Shown here in pieces: positions 22,704 to 34,286 of a DNA stretch of 64,000 nt. The translations under genes were made by a program, and so were the position numbers. Below the pieces are notes generated by a model. That model did no database searches, was not told the DNA's origin, and saw only the letters and a program-made list of their open reading frames with translations. Every line of letters starts with the position of its first letter. Within the stretch, counting starts at the first letter, position 1. The stretch comes from Hermatobates lingyangjiaoensis (taxonomy: Eukaryota; Arthropoda; Insecta; Hemiptera; Hermatobatidae): assembly GCA_026182355.1 (NCBI GenBank), contig JAPFBL010000116.1, positions 434,001 to 498,000 on the forward strand, in the 5' to 3' direction.

Positions 22704-22900
22704 AACTTTAACAAATAGGAAAGGACAGAGAATGTCACTACAGATCTCACTTCGATATTTCGAAACCCGTCGTCATCAGGAAGAAGTGCGAAGTACTCAC
22801 GTTGAGAAGCAAACTGCAAATGGCCTCCAGAGTAACTCGTAGAACCACCGCAATGCTGCTGCGGAGGAGAGGAAAAATAGAAATCCCTCCAATAATTATT
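22701..22900 (-). repeat. PLE terminal fragment, family C
   Basis: On the minus strand: CTTCCTGATGACGACGGG, TTTCGAAATATCGAAG, then a GTGACATTCTCTGTCC segment and a GTTAAAGT end at (TA)n. It matches 61916-62045 (plus strand), where the same order is seen. A GC-richer flank with CTCTGGAGGCCATTTGC lies inward. No associated coding sequence is identified. Confidence 0.6.
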
Positions 22901-22964
22901 TATAAAAAGTGATAAAGAATATAATATGAAATAATAATGAAAAGGAATTGAAGTGAGTGAGACC

Positions 22965-23165
22965 AAGTTTTTCACACATGGTCAACTGTAGTTTGCTTGT
23001 TGTAGAGTCAGAGGTTCCAACTCTTTATTCTTTCATGAGCCTGAAGGACAGACAGTTAATGTGGTGTATACAGAAGCATTTCCTTAATACTGTACTATTA
23101 ATGATATTTTTTACTATTCTATAATTTCTAATGACATTTTGGAATACGAAATTCACATACCATAT
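22965..23165. repeat. Dispersed repeat, copy 1 (second copy at 47150)
   Basis: Starts near CATGGTCAACTGTAGTTTGC and continues with AGAGTCAGAGGTTC, AATGTGGTGTA and TAATGATATTTT. The same order occurs at 47158-47335. The element class is unknown. It has no ORF of note and no clear terminal repeats. Confidence 0.7.
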
Positions 23166-23349
23166 CATATATCATATCAATATCATATCCGAAGTTTTGA
23201 AGAAGCATCCGTCAAAGACGGGCACGTTTGATAGTTACGTATAAATTCCATCAAAAAACAGGTGACAAATGCACTAAATTAATAAACTAAGCCTTCGAGT
23301 TGAAAAGTGTATTTGATACATGACGAAAACATTGTAAAATATACTTATT

Positions 23350-23412
23350 AATGTTCATTCTACATTGGGAGTCCTAAATTTTGTCTAACTGGAGTGTATT
23401 TAGATATATTTT
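23350..23412 (-). repeat. SINE-like repeat fragment
   Basis: A short piece, ATTGGGAGTCCTAAATTTTG and adjoining GTGTATTTAGA, of the dispersed element seen at 2230 and 12240. Confidence 0.55.
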
Positions 23413-23764
23413 TGAAGTTATACATATTTTAAGGTTTTTATTTATACTCTTTTTGGTTCTTTGTTTTTATTATTGGTATTTTTTATTTATATAGCATTTC
23501 TGATAGATATTTTTCGCTCATAATTTTCAATTTTAATTTTTATAATTATCGCGGTTTACTATAAATATATATTTTTAATTAAAATATCAATATTTTATGC
23601 CATATGGGTAGGTGAGTGTATATCCAAAAGCTTGTGTTTGGAGGCTACAGTCTGTGGATGGTTAACAGTCTAAGTTAACCTTTGATGTATCAAATTAATA
23701 TTTTATACAAAATTAGGCTTCATAATGTAGAAGAACCCTACTGTTCAGGAGAAATAATGGATAA

Positions 23765-23861
23765 CTGAGTTCAGTTAGGTTTTTGACACTGACAAAGATC
23801 GCTTGTTACGGTTGAAAGATCTTAGTCTTGTTTTCCCATTTTCTTATTGTGGTTTGATCAT

Positions 23862-23862
<1 letters not shown>
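23765..23862 (+). mobile_element. Family-A PLE end, single arm
   Basis: One arm only: a GTTTTTGACACTGACAAAG core with two changes from the family (the usual CTGACGAAG reads CTGACAAAG), then CGCTTGTTACGGTTGAAAG, ending at GATCATTGAT in (TA)n. The inverted partner and the tail are missing. Confidence 0.75.

Positions 23863-23905
<43 letters not shown>
23861..23905. repeat. (TA)n microsatellite
   Basis: Pure TA tract at the end of the single family-A arm. Confidence 0.95.
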
Positions 23906-23907
<2 letters not shown>

Positions 23908-24739
23908 TAATAGATTTGAGGCTATTAATATCATATACACAAACTAGAAAAGGTATAAAAAAACCTAATAAAACAAATAAAACATTATTGAACTTTACAT
24001 GCAATATTAATGACCGTGGCGTGTGATATAAATTATCAAAAAACGAAGAACAGCGGAAATAAAAAGGAGAAAATAATCTGAAGTATTTTTCCTTATCATT
24101 TTGCAGAAAATAATAAATCTGCAGTAGAAAGTTGACAATTTTACAACCAAAAAAGTGGAAGTAAATAAATAAATGTTAAATAGTTCAGATACAAGGAGTG
24201 CAAATTAAAATGTTAGCTTCACCAAAATTTATTCTTTACAAATAAATAAAGATCCCATCTGTTTTACCATTCTTTCAATTATAATTCTATTCAAGTGAAA
24301 AAGACAAACAATTCCAAAAATTATCATACAGATAGGACGTTTCATTAATTTTCAAAAGATAAATTTTTGTAGATGTCCCAACAATTTCATTTTCAACTCG
24401 ACTATCTATTCTTTTTTTTTACTTCTTGTTTATTTATTATCATTTACTCACTTGGATTTTCATTATTTATATTCTTTGAAAGAGAAACATCTAAGCACTT
24501 TCCCATGTTTATACATATTCAATTAAATTGTAGAGAAAAGAGAAGAAAATACAAAAAGCTCACCATAACATTTTCACATTGGTAGTTATCAGCAGCGTGA
24601 AGTGAGTTATTCTGTTATCTTCTGTATGCTTTCTCTCTGTCCGATAATTTTATTGATTATTCTTTATTTATTTCATGGAATCATTTTCAAAAAAAAAATT
24701 TGGAAGAATCGAAAGGCATTCAAAATCTCCTCAACCTAC

Positions 24740-25520
24740 AACCCATAATCAAGCTCTGCTTATGATTACAGTGGATGTCATTTTCTATACCCACATCGTC
24801 CATTCCCTGATTATTTGCTCTGGAGTACTTTCTTGACTGCAGATCTCCTCTCCTTCTCTAGTTTATGTGGCAGACTTTGTTCTCAAGCACAATGATCATC
24901 GGTTTATCTGTTGATATTACCTTGAAACAAAGGTACTACTCATTAATAGGTACTACTTAGCCATTATTATTCTCTCTTGTCAGTCATCAAGTTTTTCTTG
25001 TATTATACATGGGATCATTGATGATACCTTATTTATTTGTCCCATGTTAATCATACCACAGATAGTTTCCGACAAATTTTGCTAAATGTTTGCTTCTCCA
25101 TTACTTTCACCCATAAGTTTTTGCACTGTCATATTTCTTTTCTTGACGTTGATGTTACCTTGAACAATGGCGCCTTATTCACTTCTGTTCACCAAAAAGT
25201 CTAACAAATTCTCAGCAGTACATATCTTATAACAGTTGTTATCCCTCTCATGTTAAGAAGGGGATACCTATATCCCAGTCAATTTGCAATAATCTCAGAC
25301 ATCGTACTTTTCACTTAAACAAATTAAAAGATATATTTTTAGAACAAATCTATCGCTAATAATTTATCTGACCCTGTTCTATCTTTTGTGATTCCTTTCT
25401 ACTCTAGACCCAGAAAGCATCGCAATATTTTTTTCATCACTAACTGTTTCTCTGGTGCACATAAGCTTGGGACTGTTATAAAAGAATTATTCCTCGTTCT
25501 CTCTGGTTCACCTTATAAAT
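24740..25520 (+). pseudogene. Decayed Penelope-like reverse transcriptase
   Basis: Ordered PLE RT signatures appear across shifting frames. At about 24755-24825, ALLMITVDVIFYTHIVHS corresponds to palm motif A (DV..LYTNIPH). At about 24870-24905, ADFVLKHNDHRF matches the segment before motif B. Motif B itself (GTAMG) is not recognisable. IDDTLFICPM at about 25017-25045 carries the catalytic IDD of motif C. HISFLDVDVTLNNGALFTSVH lies at about 25128-25190, directly followed in another frame by QQYISYNSCYPSHVKKGIPI and SQSI, a hallmark PLE block. PVLSFVIPFYSRPRKHRNIF and HKLGTVIKELF lie at about 25370-25490, the thumb/connector. At least three frameshifts and several stops make it non-functional. 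No endonuclease domain follows. No long ORF remains, so it is easy to miss. Confidence 0.8.
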
Positions 25521-27348
25521 TGTAATTTGTATTTGTATGAATTGGACAGATTAACAAATTGAATTGATTCTGGACTTCTAATGAGCACTTTTCTTAGTTT
25601 AAATATGATAGCTTCATGTCAAAATTTCTTACTTTCGTAATAACATATTTATTCTAAATTCTTATATTTAAAGCAATATCTTCATTTAAAATGATTCAAG
25701 ACACAAAGGGTCAGTATTAACTACTGGTGAACAAAAAACAGATAAGCATATTTCCATTTGTCTAATTATTGGTTGAAATGACATCATGATGACCGTTAAA
25801 TGCATTATTACAGATTTTAAGAGTCCCTAAATGCTTATCTTTTTACCTATAGATAACTTTTAAACGTATGCATTACTACTAAAATGTATCCCACAGACAC
25901 ACATATGCGATATGAGAAAGTAAGGAAGTCAGGAAAACAAGGAGTCCAACCAACTTTGACTGCTTTCATCTTCAGTGTTATCGTTTTCAAAAAGTCAAAT
26001 TCTGATGTGAGGACCAGAGACCTAGTTTAGCACTCCCCAACAAGATCCAAAAGGCAACTGTTGCCTATACCAATTGGTTCTTAATTAATTAATTAATCTT
26101 GATTAATTCATTAAACCAGGACATGTATTACTATTATTTTTTCATTGATAAACTAGTTATTATTATACTCCATATTTAATTATTTTATTGTTTAAATATG
26201 GAGCCTTCAGTTTCAAGTTTAATATTTAGCTCATAGGTTGTGTAAATATGTATTACGTATTATTTACTCATAATTCAAATAAAAAGGGAAAATTGTTAGC
26301 CTCGATAACAAATATTAATTGCAATTAAATATGCCTTTGAAGCACATTTATCTTTAGTTTATATCTGCCTTAAAGGAATGGTGTGCTTATGCCGACAAAC
26401 AGGATGGCCCCTTATCTTACATGTGGTTCACATCACATATTACCCTTAAAGCAGGTATAACATAAAGAGGAACACTATGTGTTTGCCGAGTAACTTGTGC
26501 CTCACCAGTTATCTATTTGATTACCATTATATCATTTTTAGCCGTTTCTTAAGGTGTTTTATTAAGAATATGAGTTTAGTAACTTTGTTTATTAATTAAT
26601 TCATATAGAAATGTATTAACATATTTTTAACTTTATGAAACATAACATTCAGATAGTTTTTAATTTAAAGGCGATATTTCAAATATCAGTTATTTAAGAC
26701 AAATGTTGCAAGAGCAAAATGTCAGGCACTTGTTTTCGATTAAGAGTAAATCTGGGCAACAAACCCTCCACTCCACCTCCCTCAGCCTCCTTGTTATGCC
26801 TTTCCCGATGAGTTACCGTTATACAGAACTTTGTTAGTTTAAACAAGCTCAGCCGCAACTTGACCAAACAACCCTACCGCAAACGTAGCAGTATCCGTAT
26901 TATTTCTGCTGCATAATGGCTTCAACCAACAGTTTTGAATGCTATTATCGCAACCCTTAACTGATATTAGATATCATCATATCACAACACTATACCACTA
27001 TAGTACTAATGAGGAAAAAACTAAACACAATTTGAAATAAACGGGTAAATAGTTATATTATGAATGAACTCTAATATAAACCTTAAAAAAAATAAAGTTA
27101 ATTTCTCTTAATTAATAATAGATGTGTTAATAAAACATAAATGCTCTTGCATTTCTTAATATACTACCGTATTAAATCAACTGCCAAAACAACAACTTTT
27201 TTGAAATAATCTGCAGTGATTCGCTATAGAACTTTTATTTATCTTATTATAAAAGTTAACGGATTTATTAGGGTATCACTAGTTGCTTTGTAAAAATGTT
27301 ATTGGTGATTGTTAAGTCACTAAACAAATGTTCTCTCTCGGTATCTCG
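25521..27348. other. Intergenic DNA, nothing recognised
   Basis: No gene recognised. 26755-26900 is more GC-rich than its surroundings, with a C-rich patch, and may be an unknown repeat. 26083-26115 is a short AATT-rich run. Confidence 0.4.
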
Positions 27349-27475
<127 letters not shown>

Positions 27476-27857
27476 ACACAGATTAATCATTAATATGTTA
27501 TTGCTCTTTGTTTAAGATATCTATCACTGTAATAAAAAAAACCCGTAGAAAGCCTATCAAAATGAGTATTTTAAAAGTCTTTTAATTACTATTAGATGAA
27601 AGTTCATTAAATGTTTCACCCTGAAAAACATTTTTTTTTTGCTTTTATATCCTACGCATATCACAGCTATCTTAATCAAAATATGTGAACAGATCTTAAG
27701 CAATACACAAAAACAAACATTTCTTCCATATATATTACTTCTAAACAAAGTGATGAATGTATGACGAGTTTGTCGTTCCGTTCAGAGATATCAGACTTAG
27801 ATGTGTTTTTTGGTGAATATAGGTCCCTTTCTTCTTGATACACACAAAAAGCTAACT

Positions 27858-27859
<2 letters not shown>

Positions 27860-27889
<30 letters not shown>
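27860..27889. repeat. (CA)n microsatellite
   Basis: CA dinucleotide tract inside an otherwise uninformative ORF on the minus strand. Confidence 0.95.
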
Positions 27890-27892
<3 letters not shown>

Positions 27893-29479
27893 ACACATAG
27901 ATATGCAAAGAAAACCATTTTAAAAATTTATTTTATTAAATACATGAGACCATAAAACGTGCATTTAGTTGAGAAATTAATTTCAAAACTTTTTTCCCAT
28001 TGCCTGATATTTATCACTCCGTATTTGATAGACAATAATGCATGTTACTAATAGAATACTATCATCCCTCATCCCTCAAGTGTAAAATATTAATAAACAC
28101 ATTACGAAAAGGTCAATTTCAGTACAAAAGTATCAAAATGTTTTAAATCACTGATTCTTCTCTGTTCAATAAAACCTACTATGTATTAATACAACCCAAC
28201 AACAGGATTTGCCAAATTTCTTAAACTTTATACGAAATCCACACATAAAAGAGAACAAAGATAGCTAACTAAAGGATATTTTTTGTTTGTTTCAACTAAT
28301 TCTTTTGTTAATTTTAACAAAATAAACAGAAGCCTTGGACCTCAAATAGGGTTGTGAAGTAATTTTGCATCCTCTCATTTGAATGAAAAATGTTTGATTC
28401 AAACAACTATGGCCAGTTAAGTTAGTAGGGAATATTTAAATCATTGAGTACAAATCAATAAAATTTGTAGTGTACTAGTAAACAATACTATATTTTTATC
28501 CTTCTGTAGCAGTTAGTTTTAGTTTATTCAAATACCCTGAGAATAGTTCTGTGAACTTAAACATGTCACTGTATTAATATTAGGTCTAATTCAGTGTCCA
28601 AACTTAGTGACAGAGTCTACTTTTGCAGATTTAATGCCTATCACACCTAAAAGATGGAAACATTGTTTAAGAAATTAAAAAGGTTATTTAAAACTATATA
28701 AAAATGATAAATGGCAGGTTTTTAACAAAATATTATATACATAACCAATAGAATATAATTAACATTCGCGAAATCAATTAGAAGTTATACATGTAGGATA
28801 CAGCAACATCCTTGTAGTTAAGCTATGCTGTTTCATTGTTCTCAGAATTTATTGCCAATATTCTTTGAGTAAATGCTTCCATGAATAATTCACTATGAGT
28901 ACAAAATAGAGAATTTGCATAAAGGATCCATCCCACCATAAATTCAAATTTCTTCAACTTAAGACTTAATATTTTAATCAGATGTTACCTTTGCATACCA
29001 CTGTTTCTTATTTATATCAATAAGATAGAAGAATATCTTTATAAAGAGTAGATCTATTACATAAGATATTCAAATGTTATTAAAAAAATGTTGTTAAACG
29101 TTATCTATAATTAGAACAATTAGTTAAACGTTGAATGTTGCTATTGTTATCTAAACATCTGTCAACATTATCAATGAAAAAAAATATAATAGCAATTCAA
29201 AATTGGAATGATTTTATCAGATTCTTAATGTATTAAATTTTAAAGATGAAGAAACATGAAACATATAACATATGAAATGTTTAAAATTATTTAAATTAAT
29301 TCATTTAAATTGATTTATTAAATATAAATTGTTTAAAATTATAAGTAAAACCTATTTAATTATTATTTTAATCATTCCTCTCTTATTTTATTATCATTTT
29401 AAATAATAATGCATTCCTAAGAATGCTGTTCCCATAAATAAGAAGTGTTTAAAAAAGTAGTTCAACATACAATAGTAGG
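27890..29479. other. AT-rich intergenic DNA, nothing recognised
   Basis: No gene, RNA or transposon recognised. The ORFs nearby are short and AT-driven. Confidence 0.4.
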
Positions 29480-29600
29480 GGAGGGGAGGTAAAATATTAA
29501 CAACTAGACTAAGGGGCCAGTGCGGTGTCAGGTACTTGTTTAAGATCCTTACTGGGAATGCACTTGAGTTAGACAAAATTTAGGACTCCCAATGTAGAAT
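29480..29600 (+). repeat. SINE-like repeat copy
   Basis: Contains a GTGTCAGGTACTTGTTTAAG segment, AATGCACTTGAGTTAG and AAAATTTAGGACTCCCAATG in the order seen at 12240 and 49845. A GC-richer stretch with an A14 run follows to about 29680 and may be part of a composite insertion. Confidence 0.6.
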
Positions 29601-30087
29601 CGCCGATCAAACAAAAAGCCGCTAAACGGAGGACGTTATCACCCGATAGGGGATCGGTTAAAAAAAAAAAAAAACTAGAATAAAACGCCTCGTAAAGCTA
29701 ACTTAACTTTTAGGCAAAACCCTGGGGTAAGATGCTATGAGAAGCACAAGGTGAACATTGCCTGTTTAACGAGTAGAAGTGGGCTTCACATTGCCAGACA
29801 ACTGACAACTGTCATACAGTGGTTTTGATTGGAGTAACAGTAAAACCACACACTGAAAATTTATTCTATATCAATTCAAACCTCTAAATTTCAATTTTCA
29901 ATTAAAATTGGCCAAAAGTAAATTGGAACTATATATGTAAAAACTAAAAATAACAATGGACATAGAACATAACATATCACTTTGTACGAAAGAATATTTC
30001 CAAGAGTATTTTTCTATTTGAAAAATAAAAAATATGATATAGCACAGATTTGTTCAAGAGCATGTGAATAAAAGTTGAGCGTTTCTA

Positions 30088-30184
30088 AATCATTAGTTGT
30101 GCAATCCGTAATTGTGTGGTGTTTATTCATTCTGAGGTAAAATGAATTATTGGTAATTCGATGGTTTATCCATTTTGCCTCAGA
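30088..30184 (-). mobile_element. Small foldback element, family I, with TSD
   Basis: The arms are CTGAGGTAAAATG (about 30131-30143) and CATTTTGCCTCAG (about 30171-30183). The left end carries an extra tail of about 40 nt (ATTAGTTGTGCAATCCGTAA and on) containing a CAAT/ATTG hairpin. The right arm stops immediately after its CTCAGA. The flanks are TTGAGCGTTTCTA (30075-30087) and TTGAGCGTTTTTA (30185-30197), a 13-bp direct repeat with one mismatch that I take as a target-site duplication. It is the same family as 54743-54879, inserted in the opposite orientation. Confidence 0.75.
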
Positions 30185-30571
30185 TTGAGCGTTTTTATCG
30201 GCTACACAAAAATATTAGTTTGCTTAACCATTCATGGTGATCTTTTCCCAATTTTGAACTAATAATTGAAATATCCATAGTAGCAAATATTTTTCAATCT
30301 GGATCTACAATTATTGTCCGTAAGAGCGTGGGAAAGTGACAGGTTCACAGACATGTACATATGTTGTGTTATGTATTCGTGTGTAGATGCTTATTCAAAT
30401 ACATATATACAACATATGTACACACAAATACTTCTTGCTTAAAGATTGAAAATCACAAGCTTAGCTCTTTTCGTCCTCTAAAGACACTGAAAATAACCCG
30501 GTATGATTCTGAAAGCCTGACTAAAGAAGATCAAACCCTTGACTAGTGAGGAGCAAGCGTCTTATCAGTAG

Positions 30572-30771
30572 TCGCATGATTCTGACTGCTTCAGTCGCAT
30601 TAGGCGGCACCTCGCATGATTCTGACTGCTTCAGTCGCATTAGGCGGCACCTCGCATGATTCTGACTGATTCAGTCGCATTAGGCGGCACCTCGCATGAT
30701 TCTGACTGATTCAGTCGCATTAGGCGGCACCTCGCATGATTCTGACTGCTTCAGTCGCATTAGGCGGCACC
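30572..30771. repeat. 40-bp tandem repeat, five copies
   Basis: Five exact-length 40-bp units, each starting TCGCATGATTCTGACTG and ending CGCATTAGGCGGCACC. Copies 1, 2 and 5 read GACTGCTTCAG and copies 3 and 4 read GACTGATTCAG; I see no other differences. Units are contiguous with no spacers, so this is not CRISPR. GC content is well above the surroundings. Sequence downstream to about 30870 stays GC-richer and may belong to the parent repeat. The ORF at 30696-30890 is a read-through. Confidence 0.95.
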
Positions 30772-30879
30772 TCCATAGGGTCCTGCTAGTCGGTTCTGGA
30801 GGTCTTTCTGAGACAAATCGATTTGACTGCTGCCAGTACACAGAGGATGAGGTAGAATGTAGCGAGAAACAGAGAATTT

Positions 30880-32547
30880 ACTCAAATTAAATGTTAAGTG
30901 TGCCCACCTGGATACTTTTATGTGTTTTCAACAAAATATTTAAACATGCCATACATGCAAAAGTTGATTAATCTATTGTTATGAGGCAAATAACAATTTA
31001 TTTTGCATGCAAAATAAATAATTTATAATACAAATTTGTTACTCATTCGGTCCTTCCTCAGGTTTCTTAGGTAACTAAGCCATACAGAATTATGGAAGAG
31101 GATAGTTTTTTTTTTAATAAAACCATTTTTTGATATGGATACATTACTCTATATGTTAATTTCCATTATTTCATAAAAATAGTTCAATCAATCAGAAATT
31201 TCTTACTCAGGTCGACTGTCTAAAATGCAAAGATATCTGAAATAACATATTCCTTATTAATTCACCCTTTTTGCTCATCCTCACTTTTAAACTTTGAATC
31301 AGCTAATGTAATATGAGAAAGAACAGTGTCTGTTTGATGTAAATTAATTTTCTTCTTAAAAAAATGCAACAAAAAATGTTTTCTTAACTTTCCTCTGATT
31401 CCATTTTATTTTATAAAATATATTCAAAAGTCATATTTTCTCACTAGCCTTGGCTAATTTGAGTTAACTTACCGCATAATCATTTTATTTTTCTTTAAAA
31501 CACGGCGGTTATGCAAATATGACGTGAATCTGAGCCGTTTTTGTTAAAGTTAGAACCAACAAGTAAGCAAAATTCCCGTCTTTTAGAAAGCTTTAAGAAT
31601 ACAAAATCTGTTTTGAACATTTTCTGCTATAAATATATGAGTTTAAATAAAATTATTAATATTATTAAATAAAATTAAAATCATTGCCTCATTTTTTACG
31701 GTCATATAAAGGTTAAAAGAAAAACAAATAACAGTTTATTTTCGTTTCGTGACTCATACAAAGAACTTCACTTTGTTGAAATTCATACACCCTTTTGAGA
31801 ATTTTATCCTGACATTCATTTCAGATTTGATTTATCTTTCTCACTTTTAAAAGTATTAAAGTGTTCAGGATAAATTAAATTGTTTTAGATAATTCAACTA
31901 AGTGTATGTGACAAGTAGAGTGACAACACAAAGAATTGTAGTTATTAAACTTAAGTAGAAGTAATCGTATGTCCAGTAACGTATCAAGATATTAGAAAAA
32001 AAATTATATTTATTACCTCAACACTTCAGCCAGGCAAGCAGTATTTCATATAAATATATTATACTCGTATTTCTCATTTGGACACTTAACCCTATATCTT
32101 AATTTCCATTATTTAATTTAAAACAATAAATGAATCTATAGTTAAACATTCATCTCTTATATCTTTTTATTTCTGTAACTCTTTAACTACAGTCTCCAGT
32201 CTTTGTTTGACAGCTACAGACATCCTCTGCGCCTGTGGGATCATCCTATTCCATTTTGCTTCATTCCAATCTCACAATTAAACTTTTAAATTTCATAATT
32301 TTATTATTTCTGTTCAATAACATTTTTGTAATAAGAAGTAGGAATGTGAGGTTCTAATAAAATCTTTAATGATGTGACTATTTTAATGACAATTTTCCTC
32401 GCATGGATGGAACTGTTGCACTTAGCTTCTACATTTGGAAAGTTGCAACCAAGAAGGGATGGAATAACTAGTTAGTTAGGGAAGCAAGATTTGAGCAAAC
32501 AAAATTCCGCTTGATTAATCATTATTTTACATCCATGCAAGGAAGAA

Positions 32548-32548
<1 letters not shown>
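30880..32548. other. AT-rich intergenic DNA, nothing recognised
   Basis: No gene or repeat family recognised. Confidence 0.4.
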
Positions 32549-32582
<34 letters not shown>

Positions 32583-32588
32583 TATATA

Positions 32589-32671
<83 letters not shown>
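32549..32671. repeat. (TA)n microsatellite, long and interrupted
   Basis: About 120 bp of TA with several phase shifts (TATTATA). Confidence 0.95.
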
Positions 32672-32673
<2 letters not shown>

Positions 32674-32830
32674 CACGATGAATCACAAACACAGAACTAA
32701 GGAACAAACACACTTACTGTCTCTAATTTTTGGTTGAACCGTCATCAGGAGAGTTGAGATAGAGACACCAAGCGCACTTGTGAAGCAATAGTTGGAGACC
32801 AACAGTGTTGTCCAACCGTCTTGGATATAA
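32672..32830 (-). repeat. PLE terminal fragment, family G
   Basis: On the minus strand: CTCTCCTGATGACGGTTCAA, then CCAAAAATTAGAGAC, ending in a TTCATCGTGAAA segment against (TA)n. The GGTT-CA-ACC stem after CTGATGA fits the common PLE-end layout. A second (TA)n lies at 32828-32854. The CTGAGGAAGACC segment near 32888 may be part of another diverged end. Confidence 0.5.
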
Positions 32831-33220
32831 ATATATATATATATATATATATATCAAACAAGTTCCCAGTGATAAGACAAATTACTTTAAAAGGTTCTGA
32901 GGAAGACCACATCCTAGGCTCCTAGGAGCACGCTCGTAACCTGGCTTGAATTTAAACCATTAGTTTTTTTTATTTATTTTTTTAAATAATTTTGTATATA
33001 TTTCCTTTATTTTTTGTTTTCTTCAACTTTATTTTCCTTTAAAAACAAAAAAAAATTTTTCTTCGATCTCGAATCCTTAGTTCCTTTTTTATTTTTCTCC
33101 TTTGCTGCAGCACTACTTTAGCCCTCACCCAGTGAGTTCCTTAGTTGACTGTCGTCCACATATTTTCGAATATGTCTAGAAATATATTACAGGTAGTTCG
33201 CAACACGTGGAGATAACAAT

Positions 33221-33873
33221 TGATATAGATAACGTCAGACTAGTGATTCTATCGTACGGGAGGTTAACCACCCGTCATTCCTTTTTTATTAGTTTAATTT
33301 TAGTACCAAAGTTTTTGGAGGTAGGTATCACGAACATGTCACTGGCTTGCAAATATAGCTCTGGGCATTTCTCTTTTATGTAGATGGATACCAAAATCTG
33401 TAACTCTTATCGATCTCTATTAGAATATAGAATTGATGTTCCATCTACTAGTATCTTACGTATAAGGAACGATCGGTGTTCCTTCTTTACGTGCTCCTTC
33501 GGTGCTCCAGTAGCGAGGTGAATGGTGACACGCCATGAAAGTTTTGTATTGGTCATTCCGATGTATCTAGATGGTAGGGTTGCGCAATCCCCTTCTTTAC
33601 AAGTAAATTGAAACACGACATGAGTTTGACGAACCTCAGGTGTCTCCTTATTGCAATTATTCCTTATAAGTAGCTTGCTCGCCTTTCAATTTTTCTAGAA
33701 AATATTTAAAGAATATTTAAAAAAAACTTAAAAGAGACATGTACAGAGTTGAATTTGCAAGCCAGTGACATGTTCGTAATACCTACTTTTAGAAGCTTTG
33801 ATACTAAAATTAAACTAATAAGAATGGAGTGACGGGTACTTAACCTCTGTATGCTAGGAGCGATACTCTGACG
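33221..33873. mobile_element. Inverted PLE element carrying an endonuclease remnant
   Basis: The arms at about 33221-33356 and 33737-33873 are diverged reverse complements. The left arm includes GAACATGTCACTGGCTTGCA and AGTTTAATTTTAGTACCAAAG; the right arm has their inverses. The interior holds the minus-strand endonuclease remnant at 33407-33616. The left side extends beyond the homology with the right, which instead stops near (TA)n at about 33905, echoing the one-sided tail of family A. The arms share only moderate identity, so this is older than the 20-kb element. Confidence 0.6.
33407..33630 (-). pseudogene. GIY-YIG endonuclease remnant of a third PLE lineage
   Basis: The minus-strand reading includes FQFTCKEGDC, SRYIGMTNTKLSWRVTIHL, GAPKEHVKKEH and ILVDGTSILYSNRDR. 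These align with the PLE-type GIY-YIG nuclease that has a longer Cys-x4-Cys loop before YIG. The open frame starts within the domain and is cut off shortly after the SILY segment, losing the terminal catalytic-Glu helix. No RT sequence is adjacent. It lies inside the inverted arms at 33221-33873. Confidence 0.7.
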
Positions 33874-33997
33874 TTATCTCTATCAAGTGTTAGCATGGAA
33901 GGCTGATATATATATATAATATATATCATGTATTTTATTTTTATATTTATATTTATTTTATAAATAATTATATATATTTATTTGTACAAAAAAATAA

Positions 33998-33999
<2 letters not shown>

Positions 34000-34030
<31 letters not shown>
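34000..34030. repeat. (TA)n microsatellite
   Basis: TA tract directly abutting the truncated end of the family-A foldback on its right. Confidence 0.95.
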
Positions 34031-34035
<5 letters not shown>

Positions 34036-34246
34036 ATGATCAAACCACAATAAGAAAATGGGAAAGCAAGACCAAGATTTTTCAACCGTAACAAGCGGTC
34101 TTCGTCAGAGTCAAAAACCCAAAAATCAGTTGGGTTTTTGACTCTGACGAAGACCGCTTGTTACGGTTGAAAGATCTTAGTCTTGCTTTCCCATTTTCTT
34201 ATTGTCGTTTGATCATTGATTGTTATTTCACGTGTTTATGTGAAAT

Positions 34247-34250
<4 letters not shown>
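34031..34250 (+). mobile_element. Foldback element of PLE end family A
   Basis: Palindrome with a centre near 34120. Each arm carries the CTGACGAAGACCGCTTGTTA core. The left arm begins at TCAATGATCAAACC directly after (TA)n. The right arm continues past GATCATTGAT into the tail, TTATTTCACGTGTTTATGTG and AAATCTTT, and then (TA)n. Orientation is opposite to the 14.5-kb copy. The target appears to be a (TA)n tract, so its duplication is hidden. Confidence 0.85.

Positions 34251-34284
<34 letters not shown>
34251..34284. repeat. (TA)n microsatellite
   Basis: Pure TA tract abutting the tailed end of the family-A foldback. Confidence 0.95.

Positions 34285-34286
<2 letters not shown>

Noticed and set aside
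22202..22718. Plus-strand ORFs opposite the 22.1-kb endonuclease
   Set aside because: They are antisense shadows of the GIY-YIG coding sequence.
22651..22975. N-terminal part of the 295-codon ORF upstream of the 22.1-kb endonuclease
   Set aside because: It reads through (TA)n and the family-C PLE end. Only the part below about 22650 resembles PLE protein.
30572..30771. CRISPR-like array
   Set aside because: The 40-bp units are contiguous with no unique spacers, and the context is eukaryotic.
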